The notes under the pieces were generated by a model. The model saw only the letters and a list, made by a program, of their open reading frames with translations. It did not search any database and was not told where the DNA came from. Position numbers and translations under genes: made by a program. A DNA stretch of 64,000 nt from Taklimakanibacter sp049323275 (GTDB lineage Bacteria; Pseudomonadota; Alphaproteobacteria; Rhizobiales; Aestuariivirgaceae), in assembly GCA_049323275.1 (NCBI GenBank), contig JBMOOM010000057.1:23482-87481 (forward strand), written 5' to 3'. This document shows positions 14,388 through 22,493 of the stretch, in pieces; the stretch's first letter is position 1; each line of letters starts with the position of its first letter.

Positions 14388-15077
14388 ATGAGCATTCAAG
14401 TTCCCTCCGCCCCCGCCTTCACCGAATATGCGCAAGCCTATGACGCCATGCGCCGCCGGCTCATTCCGTGTTTCGACGACTTCTATGGCGCAGGCCTGCG
14501 GCTGATCGACGACTGGAAAACGCGTGATGCCTTCCGCGTCCTCGATCTCGGCGCCGGCACCGGGCTGTTCTCGGGGATGATCCTGGAGCGCTTTCCCGAG
14601 GCCCGGATACATCTGGTTGACGCCTCGTCCGGCATGCTGGACCAGGCCAGGGAGCGCTTCCGCGACAATCCATCGGTCACTTTCGGCGTCGGCGACATGG
14701 GGACATGCATTCTCCATGGCCCCTGGGACGTCACCGTCTCGGCCCTCGCCATTCATCATCTGGAGCATGCGGCCAAGCAAGACTTGTTCGCCCGCATCGC
14801 CGCTGCCCTCGCGCCCGGCGGCCTGTTCGTGAATGCCGAACAGGTCCTGGGCGCCACCCCGGAAGCCGAGGAACGCCATGTGCGCTTCTGGCATGCCGAT
14901 ATCCGCGCCGCGGGTGTGTCGGAAGACGAGATCGCCCGGGCGGCGCAACGCATGGCCTTCGACCGCTGCGCGCCGGTCGAGGCGCAGCTCGCCTGGATGC
15001 GCGAAGCGGGCCTGAGCGACGTCGAGTGCAGCTTCAAATCCTGGCGTTTCGCGGTGCTGAGCGGACGTCGCCTGTAG
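14388..15077 (+). CDS. class I SAM-dependent methyltransferase
   Basis: A soluble methyltransferase of about 229 residues with a Rossmann-like SAM fold. Motif I is RVLDLGAGTGLFSGM, motif II is the acidic IHLVDASSGMLDQARERF, and the GVGDMG and SALAIHHLEH segments are the usual motifs III-IV. The substrate is not evident. Start codon choice is uncertain: an ATG at 14370 is in frame 18 nt upstream and neither has a clear ribosome site. It lies downstream of the AraC gene and convergent with the ArsK-like gene (3-bp gap), so it is probably not part of the arsenic operon, although ArsM-type activity was considered; the typical ArsM cysteines are absent. Confidence 0.8.
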   Translation: MSIQVPSAPAFTEYAQAYDAMRRRLIPCFDDFYGAGLRLIDDWKTRDAFRVLDLGAGTGLFSGMILERFPEARIHLVDASSGMLDQARERFRDNPSVTFGVGDMGTCILHGPWDVTVSALAIHHLEHAAKQDLFARIAAALAPGGLFVNAEQVLGATPEAEERHVRFWHADIRAAGVSEDEIARAAQRMAFDRCAPVEAQLAWMREAGLSDVECSFKSWRFAVLSGRRL

Positions 15078-15080
15078 CGC

Positions 15081-16277
15081 CTACTCTTTCATCCGCAGAA
15101 GTCGGAATATTCCCAGAAACGCCAGCACCGATCCGGCGCCCAGCGCCATGGTGGCGGACAAGGACCAGACGACGCCGATCTGCGCCATGCCGGCCGCCAG
15201 CGCAAAGGGGGCGGCGGCCGAGACGATCAGGCGCGCCGATCCGACCCGCCCTTGCAGTCTGCCATATCCCTCGCTCCCGAACAGCAAAAGCGGCAAGGTG
15301 CCGAGGACGATGCTGAACAGGCCGTTGCCCAGGCCGAACAGGACCGCGAAGGCCATGGCTCCCGTCACGCTCGGCGCCGAGAAGACGAGGACCAGAAGCG
15401 CGCCGGACATCAGCGCCGCGGCGATCGTCGCCAGGATCACCGGCGACAGGTTGCGGCCGAAAGCCATGTTGATGAGCCGGCTCGCGACCTGGGACGGGCC
15501 GAAGAACGTCGCGATGATCGCCGCCGTCGCGGTGAGGCCCAGCTCCGACAGCATCGGCACCATGTGAATGAGGACGGCCGAGGCGACGAAGGATTGCAGG
15601 GAGAAGGCCAGGATCATCAGGGCGAAGCCGGCCGGTCGGCGGGCGGCTGAGAGCCTGCCGGCGACCGCTTCCGCCCCCGTGGTGATCCCCGCCCGGCTCC
15701 GCGCAAGCCCGCGCGCCAGCCAGGCATGCAGCGGCAGGCAGACCAGGAGATTGAGCGCGGCGAAGATCAGATAGGTCGAGCGCCACGACATATAGGCTTC
15801 GAGGAAAGCGGTGATCGGCCAGAAGACGGTCGACGCGAAGCCGCCGATCAAAGTCAGATAGGTGATGCTGCGCTGCGCCCCTTGCGGACGCAGCTGCACC
15901 AGCAAGGCGAAGGCCGCGCCGTATTGAACGAGGCTCGCCGCCACTTCGACGACGATGAGCGTGCCGGCGAAGACGAGCTTGTTGGGCGCGAGACTGCAGC
16001 CGACGAGAGCGGCGGCCACGCAGGCCGAGCCGATGGTCATCATGCGCCCGGCCCCGTAACGATCGATCAATATGCCGAACCACGGCGCCACCAGCCCGCC
16101 GACCAGCAAGGAGATGGAGAGGATTCCGAAAATCCACTCGACCGACCACGACAGATCGCGGGCCATGTCGGGCGCCAGGATGCTGAAGGCGTAATAGAGC
16201 GTTCCGTAGCCAATGATCTGGGTCGCACCAAGAGCGACGATCGGCGCGATCGACAGGCGTTCGGACGGCTCGGGCAT
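15081..16277 (-). CDS. arsK: MFS transporter, ArsK-like
   Basis: A 398-residue, 12-helix major facilitator protein. The start (IAPIVALGATQIIGYGTLYYAFSIL) and the loop GILIDRYGAGRMMTIG (motif A region) are like the ArsK group, MFS exporters reported from Agrobacterium ars operons that confer resistance to arsenite, antimonite and trivalent organoarsenicals. The family call rests on resemblance plus position: the ATG overlaps the stop codon of acr3 (TGATG at 16275..16279), so it is the last gene of the arsenic operon. Substrate range cannot be read from the sequence. It ends 3 bp from the convergent methyltransferase gene. Confidence 0.7.
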   Translation of the reverse strand: MPEPSERLSIAPIVALGATQIIGYGTLYYAFSILAPDMARDLSWSVEWIFGILSISLLVGGLVAPWFGILIDRYGAGRMMTIGSACVAAALVGCSLAPNKLVFAGTLIVVEVAASLVQYGAAFALLVQLRPQGAQRSITYLTLIGGFASTVFWPITAFLEAYMSWRSTYLIFAALNLLVCLPLHAWLARGLARSRAGITTGAEAVAGRLSAARRPAGFALMILAFSLQSFVASAVLIHMVPMLSELGLTATAAIIATFFGPSQVASRLINMAFGRNLSPVILATIAAALMSGALLVLVFSAPSVTGAMAFAVLFGLGNGLFSIVLGTLPLLLFGSEGYGRLQGRVGSARLIVSAAAPFALAAGMAQIGVVWSLSATMALGAGSVLAFLGIFRLLRMKE

Positions 16278-17335
16278 CAGGCGGAATCGGATTCGAGGGA
16301 TTTCTCTATTTTCGAACCACGCTCATACCAGACCTTGGAACGATTCACGATGGCGACGACGGACAGCATGACAGGCACCTCGACCAGCACCCCGACAACC
16401 GTCGCCAGCGCCGCTCCCGAGCTGAAGCCGAACAGGCTGATTGCCGCAGCGACAGCGAGCTCGAAGAAGTTGGAGGCCCCGATCAGGGCCGATGGCCCCG
16501 CCACGCAATGCTGCTCGCCGAAGAAGCGGTTGAGCAGATAGGCCAGCCCCGAATTGAAATAGACCTGGATCAGGATCGGCACCGCGAGGATGGCGATGAC
16601 CAGCGGCTGGGCCAGGATCTGCTCGCCCTGGAAGCCGAACAGCAGCACCAGGGTGGCGAGCAGCGCCAGCAAGGACAAGGGCTGCAACGTCTTCAGCAGG
16701 CGATCGAGCGCTCCCTGCCCGCCGGACGCCAGCAGTCCGCGGCGCAGGAGCTGGGCGGCGGCGACCGGGATGACGATATAGAGCCCGACCGAGAGAACCA
16801 GCGTGTTCCAGGGCACGCTGATCGCCGAGAGACCGAGCAGCAAGGCGACGATCGGCGCGAAAGCCACCACCATGATCGCGTCGTTGAGCGCCACCTGCGA
16901 CAAGGTGAAATGCGGCTCGCCTCTGGTGAGATTGGACCACACGAACACCATGGCCGTGCAGGGCGCCGCGGCGAGAATGATCAGGCCGGCGATATAGGAG
17001 TCGATCTGCTCCGCCGGCAGATACGGGCGGAACAACCCGCCGATGAACAGCCAGCCCAGCAGGGCCATCGAAAACGGCTTCACCGCCCAGTTGATGAAGA
17101 GCGTCACGCCGATGCCGCGCCAGTGGCGGCCGACCTCGCCCAGCGCCGCGAAGTCGATCTTCAGCAGCATCGGCACGATCATGAGCCAGATCAGCAGCGC
17201 GACGGGAATATTGACCTTGGCGATCTCGGCCGCGCCGATCGCGTGGAAGATGCCGGGAAACAGATGACCGAGCGCCACGCCCGCAATGATGCAGAGCGCC
17301 ACCCAGACGGTCAGATAACGTTCGAAGATGGACAT
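16277..17335 (-). CDS. acr3: ACR3 family arsenite efflux transporter
   Basis: A 352-residue inner-membrane arsenite exporter of the ACR3 family, with ten predicted helices. Landmarks are FERYLTVWVALCIIAGVALGH, VNIPVALLIWLMIVPMLLKIDF, and AAAPCTAMVFVWSNLTRGEPHFTL, which carries the conserved functional Cys, followed by the Asn-Asp block ALNDAIM. It expels As(III) or Sb(III) using the proton gradient. It lies 4 bp downstream of the arsC-arsN2 fusion gene and overlaps the MFS gene by its stop codon, giving a tight operon. Confidence 0.92.
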   Translation of the reverse strand: MSIFERYLTVWVALCIIAGVALGHLFPGIFHAIGAAEIAKVNIPVALLIWLMIVPMLLKIDFAALGEVGRHWRGIGVTLFINWAVKPFSMALLGWLFIGGLFRPYLPAEQIDSYIAGLIILAAAPCTAMVFVWSNLTRGEPHFTLSQVALNDAIMVVAFAPIVALLLGLSAISVPWNTLVLSVGLYIVIPVAAAQLLRRGLLASGGQGALDRLLKTLQPLSLLALLATLVLLFGFQGEQILAQPLVIAILAVPILIQVYFNSGLAYLLNRFFGEQHCVAGPSALIGASNFFELAVAAAISLFGFSSGAALATVVGVLVEVPVMLSVVAIVNRSKVWYERGSKIEKSLESDSA

Positions 17336-17339
17336 GAAG

Positions 17340-18275
17340 TCAAACCGGGAGTTGTCGGGTGAGGATGGTCGCCGAGGCCGGGCAGAGCGCAGCGGCCTGC
17401 CGGCTCGACAATATTGCTGCCGGCACCGCCCCGCGGTCGACCGGCGTAAAACCGTGCTTCTCGAAAAAGGGAGCCGCTGAGGCGGTCAGGAGATAGGCTT
17501 GCCGCGCGCCGGCCCGCATCGCCTCCGCGATCACCAGCCGAAGCGCCGCCGCGCCGATCCCCTGGCCCTTCTGGCCGGGCAAGACCACGATCGAGCGCAG
17601 CAGCACATCATGGCCGTGCAACTCGTAGCCGGCGAAACCCACCGTCGCGCCGCCGCGCGTCACCCGAAAGAAGCTGCGGCCCGCCTCCGTCAGATCGTCG
17701 ACCGGCAGCTTCTCGGCGGCCAGCGCGGCGCGCAGATCCGCCGCGGCACCAATGGCATGCAAACCGAGTCTCGTCGCGCCCTCGCCGGCGCCGATCCGCT
17801 GCAGCTGACGGCGCAGCACCATGCCGTCGATCGAGTCCATCGGCAGATCCAGAAATGCGTCGATGCGGTTCTTGAGATATCCGGCCGCGGTCGAGAAGGC
17901 CCGCTCCTTGTCGATGTCGCTCCCCTCGATCGCGGCGGGATCCTCGATGCCCCAATGGGCGGTCATAGGCTGGCCCGGCCAGACGGGGCACATCTCGCCC
18001 GCCGCGCTGTCGCAAACGGTGAAGACGAAGTCCATGACCGGGGCCTCGGGCGAGGCGAACTCGTCCCATGCTTTGGACCGAAGCCCGTCGGTCGGATAAT
18101 CCAGGGCGGTGAGGACTTTCAGGGCGAAGGGATTGACCTGTCCCTTGGGCCGGCTCCCCGCCGAAAAGGCGGTGAACCGCCCGGCCCCCTCCTTGCGCAG
18201 GATGCTCTCCGCCAGGATCGAGCGGGCGGTATTGCCGGTGCACAGGAACAGCACGTTGTAGGGCCGTGCCGTCAT
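17340..18275 (-). CDS. arsC: fused arsenate reductase (ArsC) - N-acetyltransferase (ArsN2)
   Basis: A 311-residue two-domain protein. Residues 1-165 are a low-molecular-weight-phosphatase-type arsenate reductase: P-loop LFLCTGNTARS with C12 and R18 (CX5R), then the redox cysteines in CDSAAGEMCPVWPG as in thioredoxin-coupled enzymes. Residues 175-311 are a GNAT acetyltransferase of the ArsN2 group (LRSIVVLPGQKGQGIGAAAL acetyl-CoA loop, then AYLLTASAAPFFEKHGF). ArsN enzymes acetylate arsenic-containing amino-acid analogues or act in arsenic resistance by an incompletely known route. The ATG overlaps the arsR stop as ATGA. It is one continuous frame, so a fusion rather than two genes. Confidence 0.9.
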   Translation of the reverse strand: MTARPYNVLFLCTGNTARSILAESILRKEGAGRFTAFSAGSRPKGQVNPFALKVLTALDYPTDGLRSKAWDEFASPEAPVMDFVFTVCDSAAGEMCPVWPGQPMTAHWGIEDPAAIEGSDIDKERAFSTAAGYLKNRIDAFLDLPMDSIDGMVLRRQLQRIGAGEGATRLGLHAIGAAADLRAALAAEKLPVDDLTEAGRSFFRVTRGGATVGFAGYELHGHDVLLRSIVVLPGQKGQGIGAAALRLVIAEAMRAGARQAYLLTASAAPFFEKHGFTPVDRGAVPAAILSSRQAAALCPASATILTRQLPV

Positions 18276-18625
18276 TGCACCGGACCCTTGGCGGGCGCAC
18301 AGCAGGCGGCGGCGGAAATGACGGGCGCGCAGATCTCCGGACGGCCCGAGCAGCAATCGTCCATCAGGAAGCGGATGAGTCCGCTCAATGCTTCATATTC
18401 GGTGCTGTAGATGATCGAGCGCGCGTCGCGCCGGGCGGTGACCAGCCCGGCGCGCTCCAGCTCCTTCAGATGGAAGGACACATTCGAGGCGCTCACTTGC
18501 GCCTGGCCGGCGATGGCGCCGGCGGCGAGGCCCTCGGGACCGGCGACGACCAGCATGCGCAGTATCCTCAGCCGGGTTTCCTGCGACAGCGCCGCGAACA
18601 CCATCAGGGCTTGACGCTCGTCCAT
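18272..18625 (-). CDS. arsR: ArsR family arsenic-responsive repressor
   Basis: A 117-residue winged-helix repressor that heads the operon. The DNA-binding part is LRILRMLVVAG, then ASNVSFHLKELERAGLVTARRD, then SIIYSTEYEALSGLIRFLMDDCC. The arsenite-binding cysteines are at the C-terminus (a CC pair, a Cys seven residues on, and a second CC), a layout like Acidithiobacillus ArsR rather than the helix-4 CVC site of the E. coli R773 protein. A 34-bp inverted repeat covers its start codon (18623..18656). Its stop overlaps the ATG of arsC-arsN2. Confidence 0.92.
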   Translation of the reverse strand: MDERQALMVFAALSQETRLRILRMLVVAGPEGLAAGAIAGQAQVSASNVSFHLKELERAGLVTARRDARSIIYSTEYEALSGLIRFLMDDCCSGRPEICAPVISAAACCAPAKGPVQ

Positions 18626-18656
18626 ATTTCAATAATCCTATGAATATCGAAATATG
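18623..18656. promoter_or_regulatory. ArsR operator-like inverted repeat
   Basis: CATATTTC at 18623..18630 and GAAATATG at 18649..18656 form perfect 8-bp arms around an 18-bp A/T-rich spacer. The repeat covers the arsR start codon and the divergent promoter region, so both directions could be repressed together. Confidence 0.65.
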
Positions 18657-18668
18657 GAGATATATGAG

Positions 18669-19202
18669 ATGGCTTCGCTTGGCAATGGGGGTGTCGCGCA
18701 AATGGCGTCATCCCCGCAAAACGACATGTCGATCGGCGCTTTGCTCGATTTCCTGTCCGCGCGTCCGGCCAGCCGGCTGACCTTTCGCTATGACGGCAAG
18801 GCCATCCGGCACGGCTACCACGTGACCGAGGTGAAGGCGGGCCGGTTCGCGGCCCTCGATTGCGGCGCCAATCCCGAGGCGTGGACCGAAATATTCATCC
18901 AGCTCTGGGATGTCGACGACGCGCCGGATCAGATGACGGCGGCAAAATTCACCGCCATCATCCGCAAGGTGGCCGACCATGTCGCCCTCGACAGGGAGGC
19001 GCGGCTAACCTTCGAGGTCAGCGACGGCATCGGCCCGATGCAGCTTCATCAGGCCACGATCCCGGTTGAGAGGGATGACGAGATTCTCGTCGAGCTTTCA
19101 CCGCGCCCGGCGAGCTGCAAGCCGCGCGACCGGTGGCTGGCGAGCCAGAATCAGGCGGCGTCGGCTTGCTGCGGGTCGAACAAGGCGGCATGCTGCGCTT
19201 GA
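18669..19202 (+). CDS. DUF6428 family protein with Cys-rich tail
   Basis: A 177-residue soluble protein divergent from arsR. The body matches DUF6428: SRLTFRYDGKAIRHGYHVTEVKAG, then FAALDCGANPEAWTEIFIQLWDV. Members often neighbour arsenic genes but have no established function. The C-terminal tail is Cys-rich (ACCGSNKAACCA), suggestive of As(III) or other soft-metal binding. I chose the ATG at 18669, 9 nt after GGAG; an earlier in-frame ATG at 18654 lies inside the operator. Control by ArsR is inferred from the shared 34-bp repeat. Confidence 0.75.
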   Translation: MASLGNGGVAQMASSPQNDMSIGALLDFLSARPASRLTFRYDGKAIRHGYHVTEVKAGRFAALDCGANPEAWTEIFIQLWDVDDAPDQMTAAKFTAIIRKVADHVALDREARLTFEVSDGIGPMQLHQATIPVERDDEILVELSPRPASCKPRDRWLASQNQAASACCGSNKAACCA

Positions 19203-19209
19203 GACATCG

Positions 19210-19275
19210 ATGAACAGACCTCCGAGAAAGCCCGGCTACGATCACTGCGACGCCGACGGATGCGCCGGGCGCTGA
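19210..19275 (+). CDS. possible 21-residue metal-binding-like peptide
   Basis: A very short frame 7 nt after the DUF6428 stop: MNRPPRKPGYDHCDADGCAGR. The HCDADGC segment could bind a soft metal. The ribosome site is only GAG, and such a short frame can occur by chance. It is listed because of its position directly behind an arsenic-associated gene. Confidence 0.2.
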   Translation: MNRPPRKPGYDHCDADGCAGR

Positions 19276-19327
19276 GCGCGCGCCCTCCGCTTTCGCAGAC
19301 ATCGCAACCGCTTTCTGGGAGATCATC

Positions 19328-20251
19328 ATGGATCGCCTTTCATTACGCCTGCCGCCTGCCCTGCTCCTGATCACCGCCTGCGCCTTCTGGGGCGCCGCCA
19401 CGGTCCTCAACAAGGCTTTGCTGGCTTCCATTCCTCCAATCGCTCTGCTCGTTCTTCAGCTGGCGCCGAGCGCCCTCGCTTTGTGGGCCATTGTCGTGGT
19501 GGCGAAACGTCCGCTGGCCGGCGGAGCGCTGATGCTGCCGCTGATCCTGCTGGGCATTCTCAATCCCGGCATCTCCTATACGTTGAGCCTGATGGGTCTC
19601 ATGAGCGTGAGCGCGAGCGTCGCGACAATGTTATGGGCGGCGGAGCCGCTGATGATCCTCGGACTGGCGGCGCTGCTGCTGGGAGAGACGGTCACCTGGC
19701 GCCTGCTGCTCACCATGCTGATCGGCGCAATCGGCGTCGCCCTCGTCGCCAATATCGGCAGCATGCTCGATGGCATGAGCGGTGATCCGACCGGAACGCT
19801 GCTGCTTCTGGGCGCGGTGCTGTGCTGCGCATTCTACACGGTGTTTTCGCGGAAGCTGAGCGAGATGGCCGATCCCGTCACCACGGTGGCCGTCCAGCAA
19901 AGCGCCGGCCTCGCCTGGGCTCTCGCGGTGCTGGCGGCCGGCACGCGATTCGGGGCCCCGGCAGACTTTTTGGATCTCTCACCAGGGCTCCTCGCCGCCG
20001 CCGTAACGTCGGGACTCCTCTATTACGCGGCCGCCTATTGTCTCTATATCGCCGCGCTCCGTCACGTTCCCGCCGCCATCGCCGGCAGCTACTTCAATGT
20101 CATTCCGGTCTTCGGCATCGGACTGGCCTATCTGTTCCTCGGCGAAAGGCTCACTCCCCTACAATGGCTGGGAGCCGCCGCGATCCTTCTCTCAGGCTAC
20201 ATGCTGGTACGTCTCACCAACAGGGTCGAGCCGGCGCATTCTTCGTCATAA
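19328..20251 (+). CDS. EamA/DMT family transporter
   Basis: A 307-residue, ten-helix membrane protein with two EamA repeats. The start LLLITACAFWGAATVLNKALL and the repeat boundary GTLLLLGAVLCCAFYTVFSRKL are typical of drug/metabolite exporters, as is SYFNVIPVFGIGLAYLFLGERL near the end. Substrates in this family range from amino acids to nucleosides and cannot be assigned. It lies between the arsenic genes and the threonine-dehydratase-like gene, convergent with the latter. Confidence 0.88.
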   Translation: MDRLSLRLPPALLLITACAFWGAATVLNKALLASIPPIALLVLQLAPSALALWAIVVVAKRPLAGGALMLPLILLGILNPGISYTLSLMGLMSVSASVATMLWAAEPLMILGLAALLLGETVTWRLLLTMLIGAIGVALVANIGSMLDGMSGDPTGTLLLLGAVLCCAFYTVFSRKLSEMADPVTTVAVQQSAGLAWALAVLAAGTRFGAPADFLDLSPGLLAAAVTSGLLYYAAAYCLYIAALRHVPAAIAGSYFNVIPVFGIGLAYLFLGERLTPLQWLGAAAILLSGYMLVRLTNRVEPAHSSS

Positions 20252-20279
20252 CCGCAACGGGTCTGCGGGGGTGACGCGC

Positions 20280-21260
20280 TCAGCCGGCGCCGAACGCCTG
20301 CAGATCCGGTCCCGCCATCGCCTGGCTCAGCAGCGCCGCCGCCACATTGGCGCCGGTGAGCAGGATCACGACGCGTTTGCCTTTGATCGCGGCGCGGCGC
20401 TGCCAGGCGCCGGCGAGACCGGCCGTGGCGCCCGGCTCGACCAGTATCCGCCCGGCGATCGCTGCCGTATGAAGCGCCGGCAACAGCGAAGCCTCCGGCA
20501 CAAGAAACGCGTCATCGACGGCCTGAAGCAAGGTTTCGAGCGCCAGCACAGCCGGCACCCGGCAGACGATGCAGTCGCCGACAGTGCGGATGTCGCGCTC
20601 GACCGGGCGGCGGGCATGATAGCTCTCGACCATGGCCGGCGCGCCTTCCGACTGCACCGCCCAGACCTTCGCCTGCGGCTGATGGATCTTCACGCCGAGA
20701 CCGGTGCCCCCCGCGAGCGAGCCGCTGCCCATCGGCACCAGCACGATCTCGATGCCTTCGAGCCCCTGCCCGATCTCGAGTCCGGCCGTCGCCGCCCCCG
20801 CGATCAGGGAGCTGCTTTCGCCGTCATCGACGAATTCGCCGCCTATGGCGGCCGCATGGCGGCGGGCCATGTCCTTGGCCGCATCGATGTCGGCGCCGCC
20901 GATATGGAGCTTCCCGCCGAAACGGCGGATCGCGGCGAGCTTCTCGGCAACGCAGCCCTCCGGCACGAAGATATCCGCCGGGATCCCGAGGAGCCGCGCC
21001 GCATAAGCGACGCCCTGGCCGTGATTGCCGGTCGAAGCCGTGACGGCGGCGGTGGGCTTCGCAGTCGCCGTCAGCAGCGCGTTGAGCGCGCCCCGCAATT
21101 TGAAGGAAGCGATCGGTCCCGTCGTCTCCACCTTGAGCCAGATATCGGCATCGAGCAGCTCGGACAAAGCGGCCGAGCAGAATAAGGGCGTCGGCTGGCC
21201 CAGATGAGGCGCGAGCCTCTCGGCGGCGGCGAGGATGTCGGCCTGGGTGGGAATACTCAT
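20280..21260 (-). CDS. threonine/hydroxy-amino-acid dehydratase-like PLP enzyme
   Basis: A 326-residue fold-type II PLP enzyme. PLP-lysine motif ASFKLRGALNAL, substrate loop TASTGNHGQGVAYAA, and the phosphate-binding Gly loop GSGSLAGGTGLG are present. Related enzymes are threonine dehydratase, serine racemase and 3-hydroxyaspartate dehydratase. There is no C-terminal regulatory (ACT-like) domain, so it is the catabolic or short type. It is divergent from an Lrp-family regulator gene, and a long inverted repeat at 21337..21376 lies between them, so Lrp control by its substrate or product amino acid is likely. Confidence 0.8.
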   Translation of the reverse strand: MSIPTQADILAAAERLAPHLGQPTPLFCSAALSELLDADIWLKVETTGPIASFKLRGALNALLTATAKPTAAVTASTGNHGQGVAYAARLLGIPADIFVPEGCVAEKLAAIRRFGGKLHIGGADIDAAKDMARRHAAAIGGEFVDDGESSSLIAGAATAGLEIGQGLEGIEIVLVPMGSGSLAGGTGLGVKIHQPQAKVWAVQSEGAPAMVESYHARRPVERDIRTVGDCIVCRVPAVLALETLLQAVDDAFLVPEASLLPALHTAAIAGRILVEPGATAGLAGAWQRRAAIKGKRVVILLTGANVAAALLSQAMAGPDLQAFGAG

Positions 21261-21336
21261 GAGGAAGCTCCGTTGCTGCCCTCCCTTCTACCGCACCCGG
21301 CCGGCACCCGGATTGCAAAGTGATATGCTCTCTGTT

Positions 21337-21376
21337 TCATGGATTCCAATTTGGGGGTTAATATTGGAATCCATGA
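21337..21376. promoter_or_regulatory. Lrp-type operator, 14-bp perfect inverted repeat
   Basis: TCATGGATTCCAAT at 21337..21350 is repeated inverted at 21363..21376 around a 12-bp T/G-rich spacer. The right arm covers the Lrp start codon at 21373. The dyad lies 76 bp upstream of the dehydratase start, suiting control of both genes. Confidence 0.75.
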
Positions 21377-21834
21377 TAAATCTCGACGATATCGATCGCC
21401 GCCTGCTGCGACGCTTGCAGACCGACAACCGCGAAACCAATCTCGATCTGGCGGCGGCGATCGGAATCTCGCCGCCGGCCTGTCTCAGGCGTGTGCGGCG
21501 GCTGCGCGAGGCCGGCATCGTGCGCGCCGACGTGGCGCTGCTCGATCCCGACGTCGCCGGCCCCCATCTCACCATCCTGGTCGAGGTCATGCTGGAGCGC
21601 GAACGCCTGGACGTGGTCGAGGGCTTCAAGCGCGCCGTCGCCGCGGAGGAAGCAGTGACCCAATGCTGGCTGGTGACCGGCGATCCCGATTTCGTCCTGG
21701 TGGTGCGCGTGCCCGACATGGACGCCTATGAAAGGCTGACTCAGCGCCTCTTCTATGCCAATCCCAATATCGCGAAATACCGGACGCTGGTTTCGATCTC
21801 GGAGGTCAAATTCGAAACCAGGCTGCCCTTGTGA
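21373..21834 (+). CDS. Lrp/AsnC family transcriptional regulator
   Basis: A 153-residue regulator. N-terminal helix-turn-helix: INLDDIDRRLLRRLQTDNRETNLDLAAAIGISPPACLRRVRRL; C-terminal RAM (ligand-binding) domain: VALLDPDVAGPHLTILVEV to MDAYERLTQRLFYANPNI, ending VKFETRLPL. Lrp proteins are octameric, amino-acid-sensing regulators. I chose the ATG at 21373; an upstream frame to 21235 would run through the operator and the neighbour's start region. It most likely regulates the divergent dehydratase gene and itself. Confidence 0.88.
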   Translation: MINLDDIDRRLLRRLQTDNRETNLDLAAAIGISPPACLRRVRRLREAGIVRADVALLDPDVAGPHLTILVEVMLERERLDVVEGFKRAVAAEEAVTQCWLVTGDPDFVLVVRVPDMDAYERLTQRLFYANPNIAKYRTLVSISEVKFETRLPL

Positions 21835-21838
21835 CGCC

Positions 21839-21952
21839 AGCGCGTGATCAGGAAAAGTGGACGCCGGTTTTCCGTCCGATCACGCGCTAAATATAAGGCT
21901 TCGATCACGTTTATAACTTTAGTCGAGTCGACCTAAAGTGGTCGTGATGTAG
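21839..21952. repeat. palindromic intergenic repeat, copy 1
   Basis: About 114 bp, starting AGCGCGTGATCAGG and containing CGATCACGCGC, so that the ends of the first half pair. A second hairpin follows, with ACTTTAG/CTAAAGT pairing, ending near GTCGTGATG. It matches copy 2 at 55338..55452 at most positions. Here the second hairpin has mismatches, so this is the more diverged copy. Confidence 0.8.
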
Positions 21953-21968
21953 GAAGGTTCACTCGACC

Positions 21969-22493
21969 ATGATCTATCTCGTCGGAGGGCCGCCGCGCGT
22001 CGGCAAGAGCACGCTGGCCCTCATCGCTCTCGAAGAGGCGGGCATCCCCTATTGCGCGACCGACATGATCATCGGCATGCTCGAAGTCGCGGCGCCCCAG
22101 CTCGGCGTGCGCCACGGCTTCCACGCCGGCAAGGCGGACTCGATGACAGATCTCCTCACTCATTTCGTGCGCTGCGCCGATATCGGCAATGACGCCTATC
22201 TCATCGAGGGCGATATCATAACGCCGGCCTTCGCCACGCTGATCGCGCCGCAATTGAGCGAAATGCGCGCCGTCTTCCTCGGCAACAGCAAGCTCACTCT
22301 GGACGACCTGCGCCACGCGCCGGACTGGCTCGAAAATTCGGAACCGGCCGAATATGAAACAGTCCAGCGCGAGGTCGTCGAACGCAGCCTAACTCTCAAG
22401 TCGGAATGCGCAAGGCTGGGTCATGTCTATGTCGAGATGGGCGCCGACCGGAATGCGGCCTTCGCGACCGCCCTCAAGGCGCTCGATCTGTGA
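21969..22493 (+). CDS. P-loop NTPase/kinase-like protein
   Basis: A 174-residue soluble protein with a clear Walker A motif near the start (YLVGGPPRVGKST) and a possible Walker B/acidic position in AYLIEGDIITP. The size and the start suggest a small-molecule or nucleotide kinase of the AAA/adenylate-kinase type, like 2-phosphoglycerate-kinase-like proteins, but the substrate cannot be assigned. It lies directly after the palindromic repeat, and its end overlaps the end of the convergent gene by 20 bp. Confidence 0.65.
   Translation: MIYLVGGPPRVGKSTLALIALEEAGIPYCATDMIIGMLEVAAPQLGVRHGFHAGKADSMTDLLTHFVRCADIGNDAYLIEGDIITPAFATLIAPQLSEMRAVFLGNSKLTLDDLRHAPDWLENSEPAEYETVQREVVERSLTLKSECARLGHVYVEMGADRNAAFATALKALDL

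Noticed and set aside
14388..15077. Methyltransferase as ArsM (arsenite methyltransferase)
   Set aside because: The characteristic conserved Cys residues of ArsM are not in the right places and the gene is convergent with, not part of, the arsenic operon.
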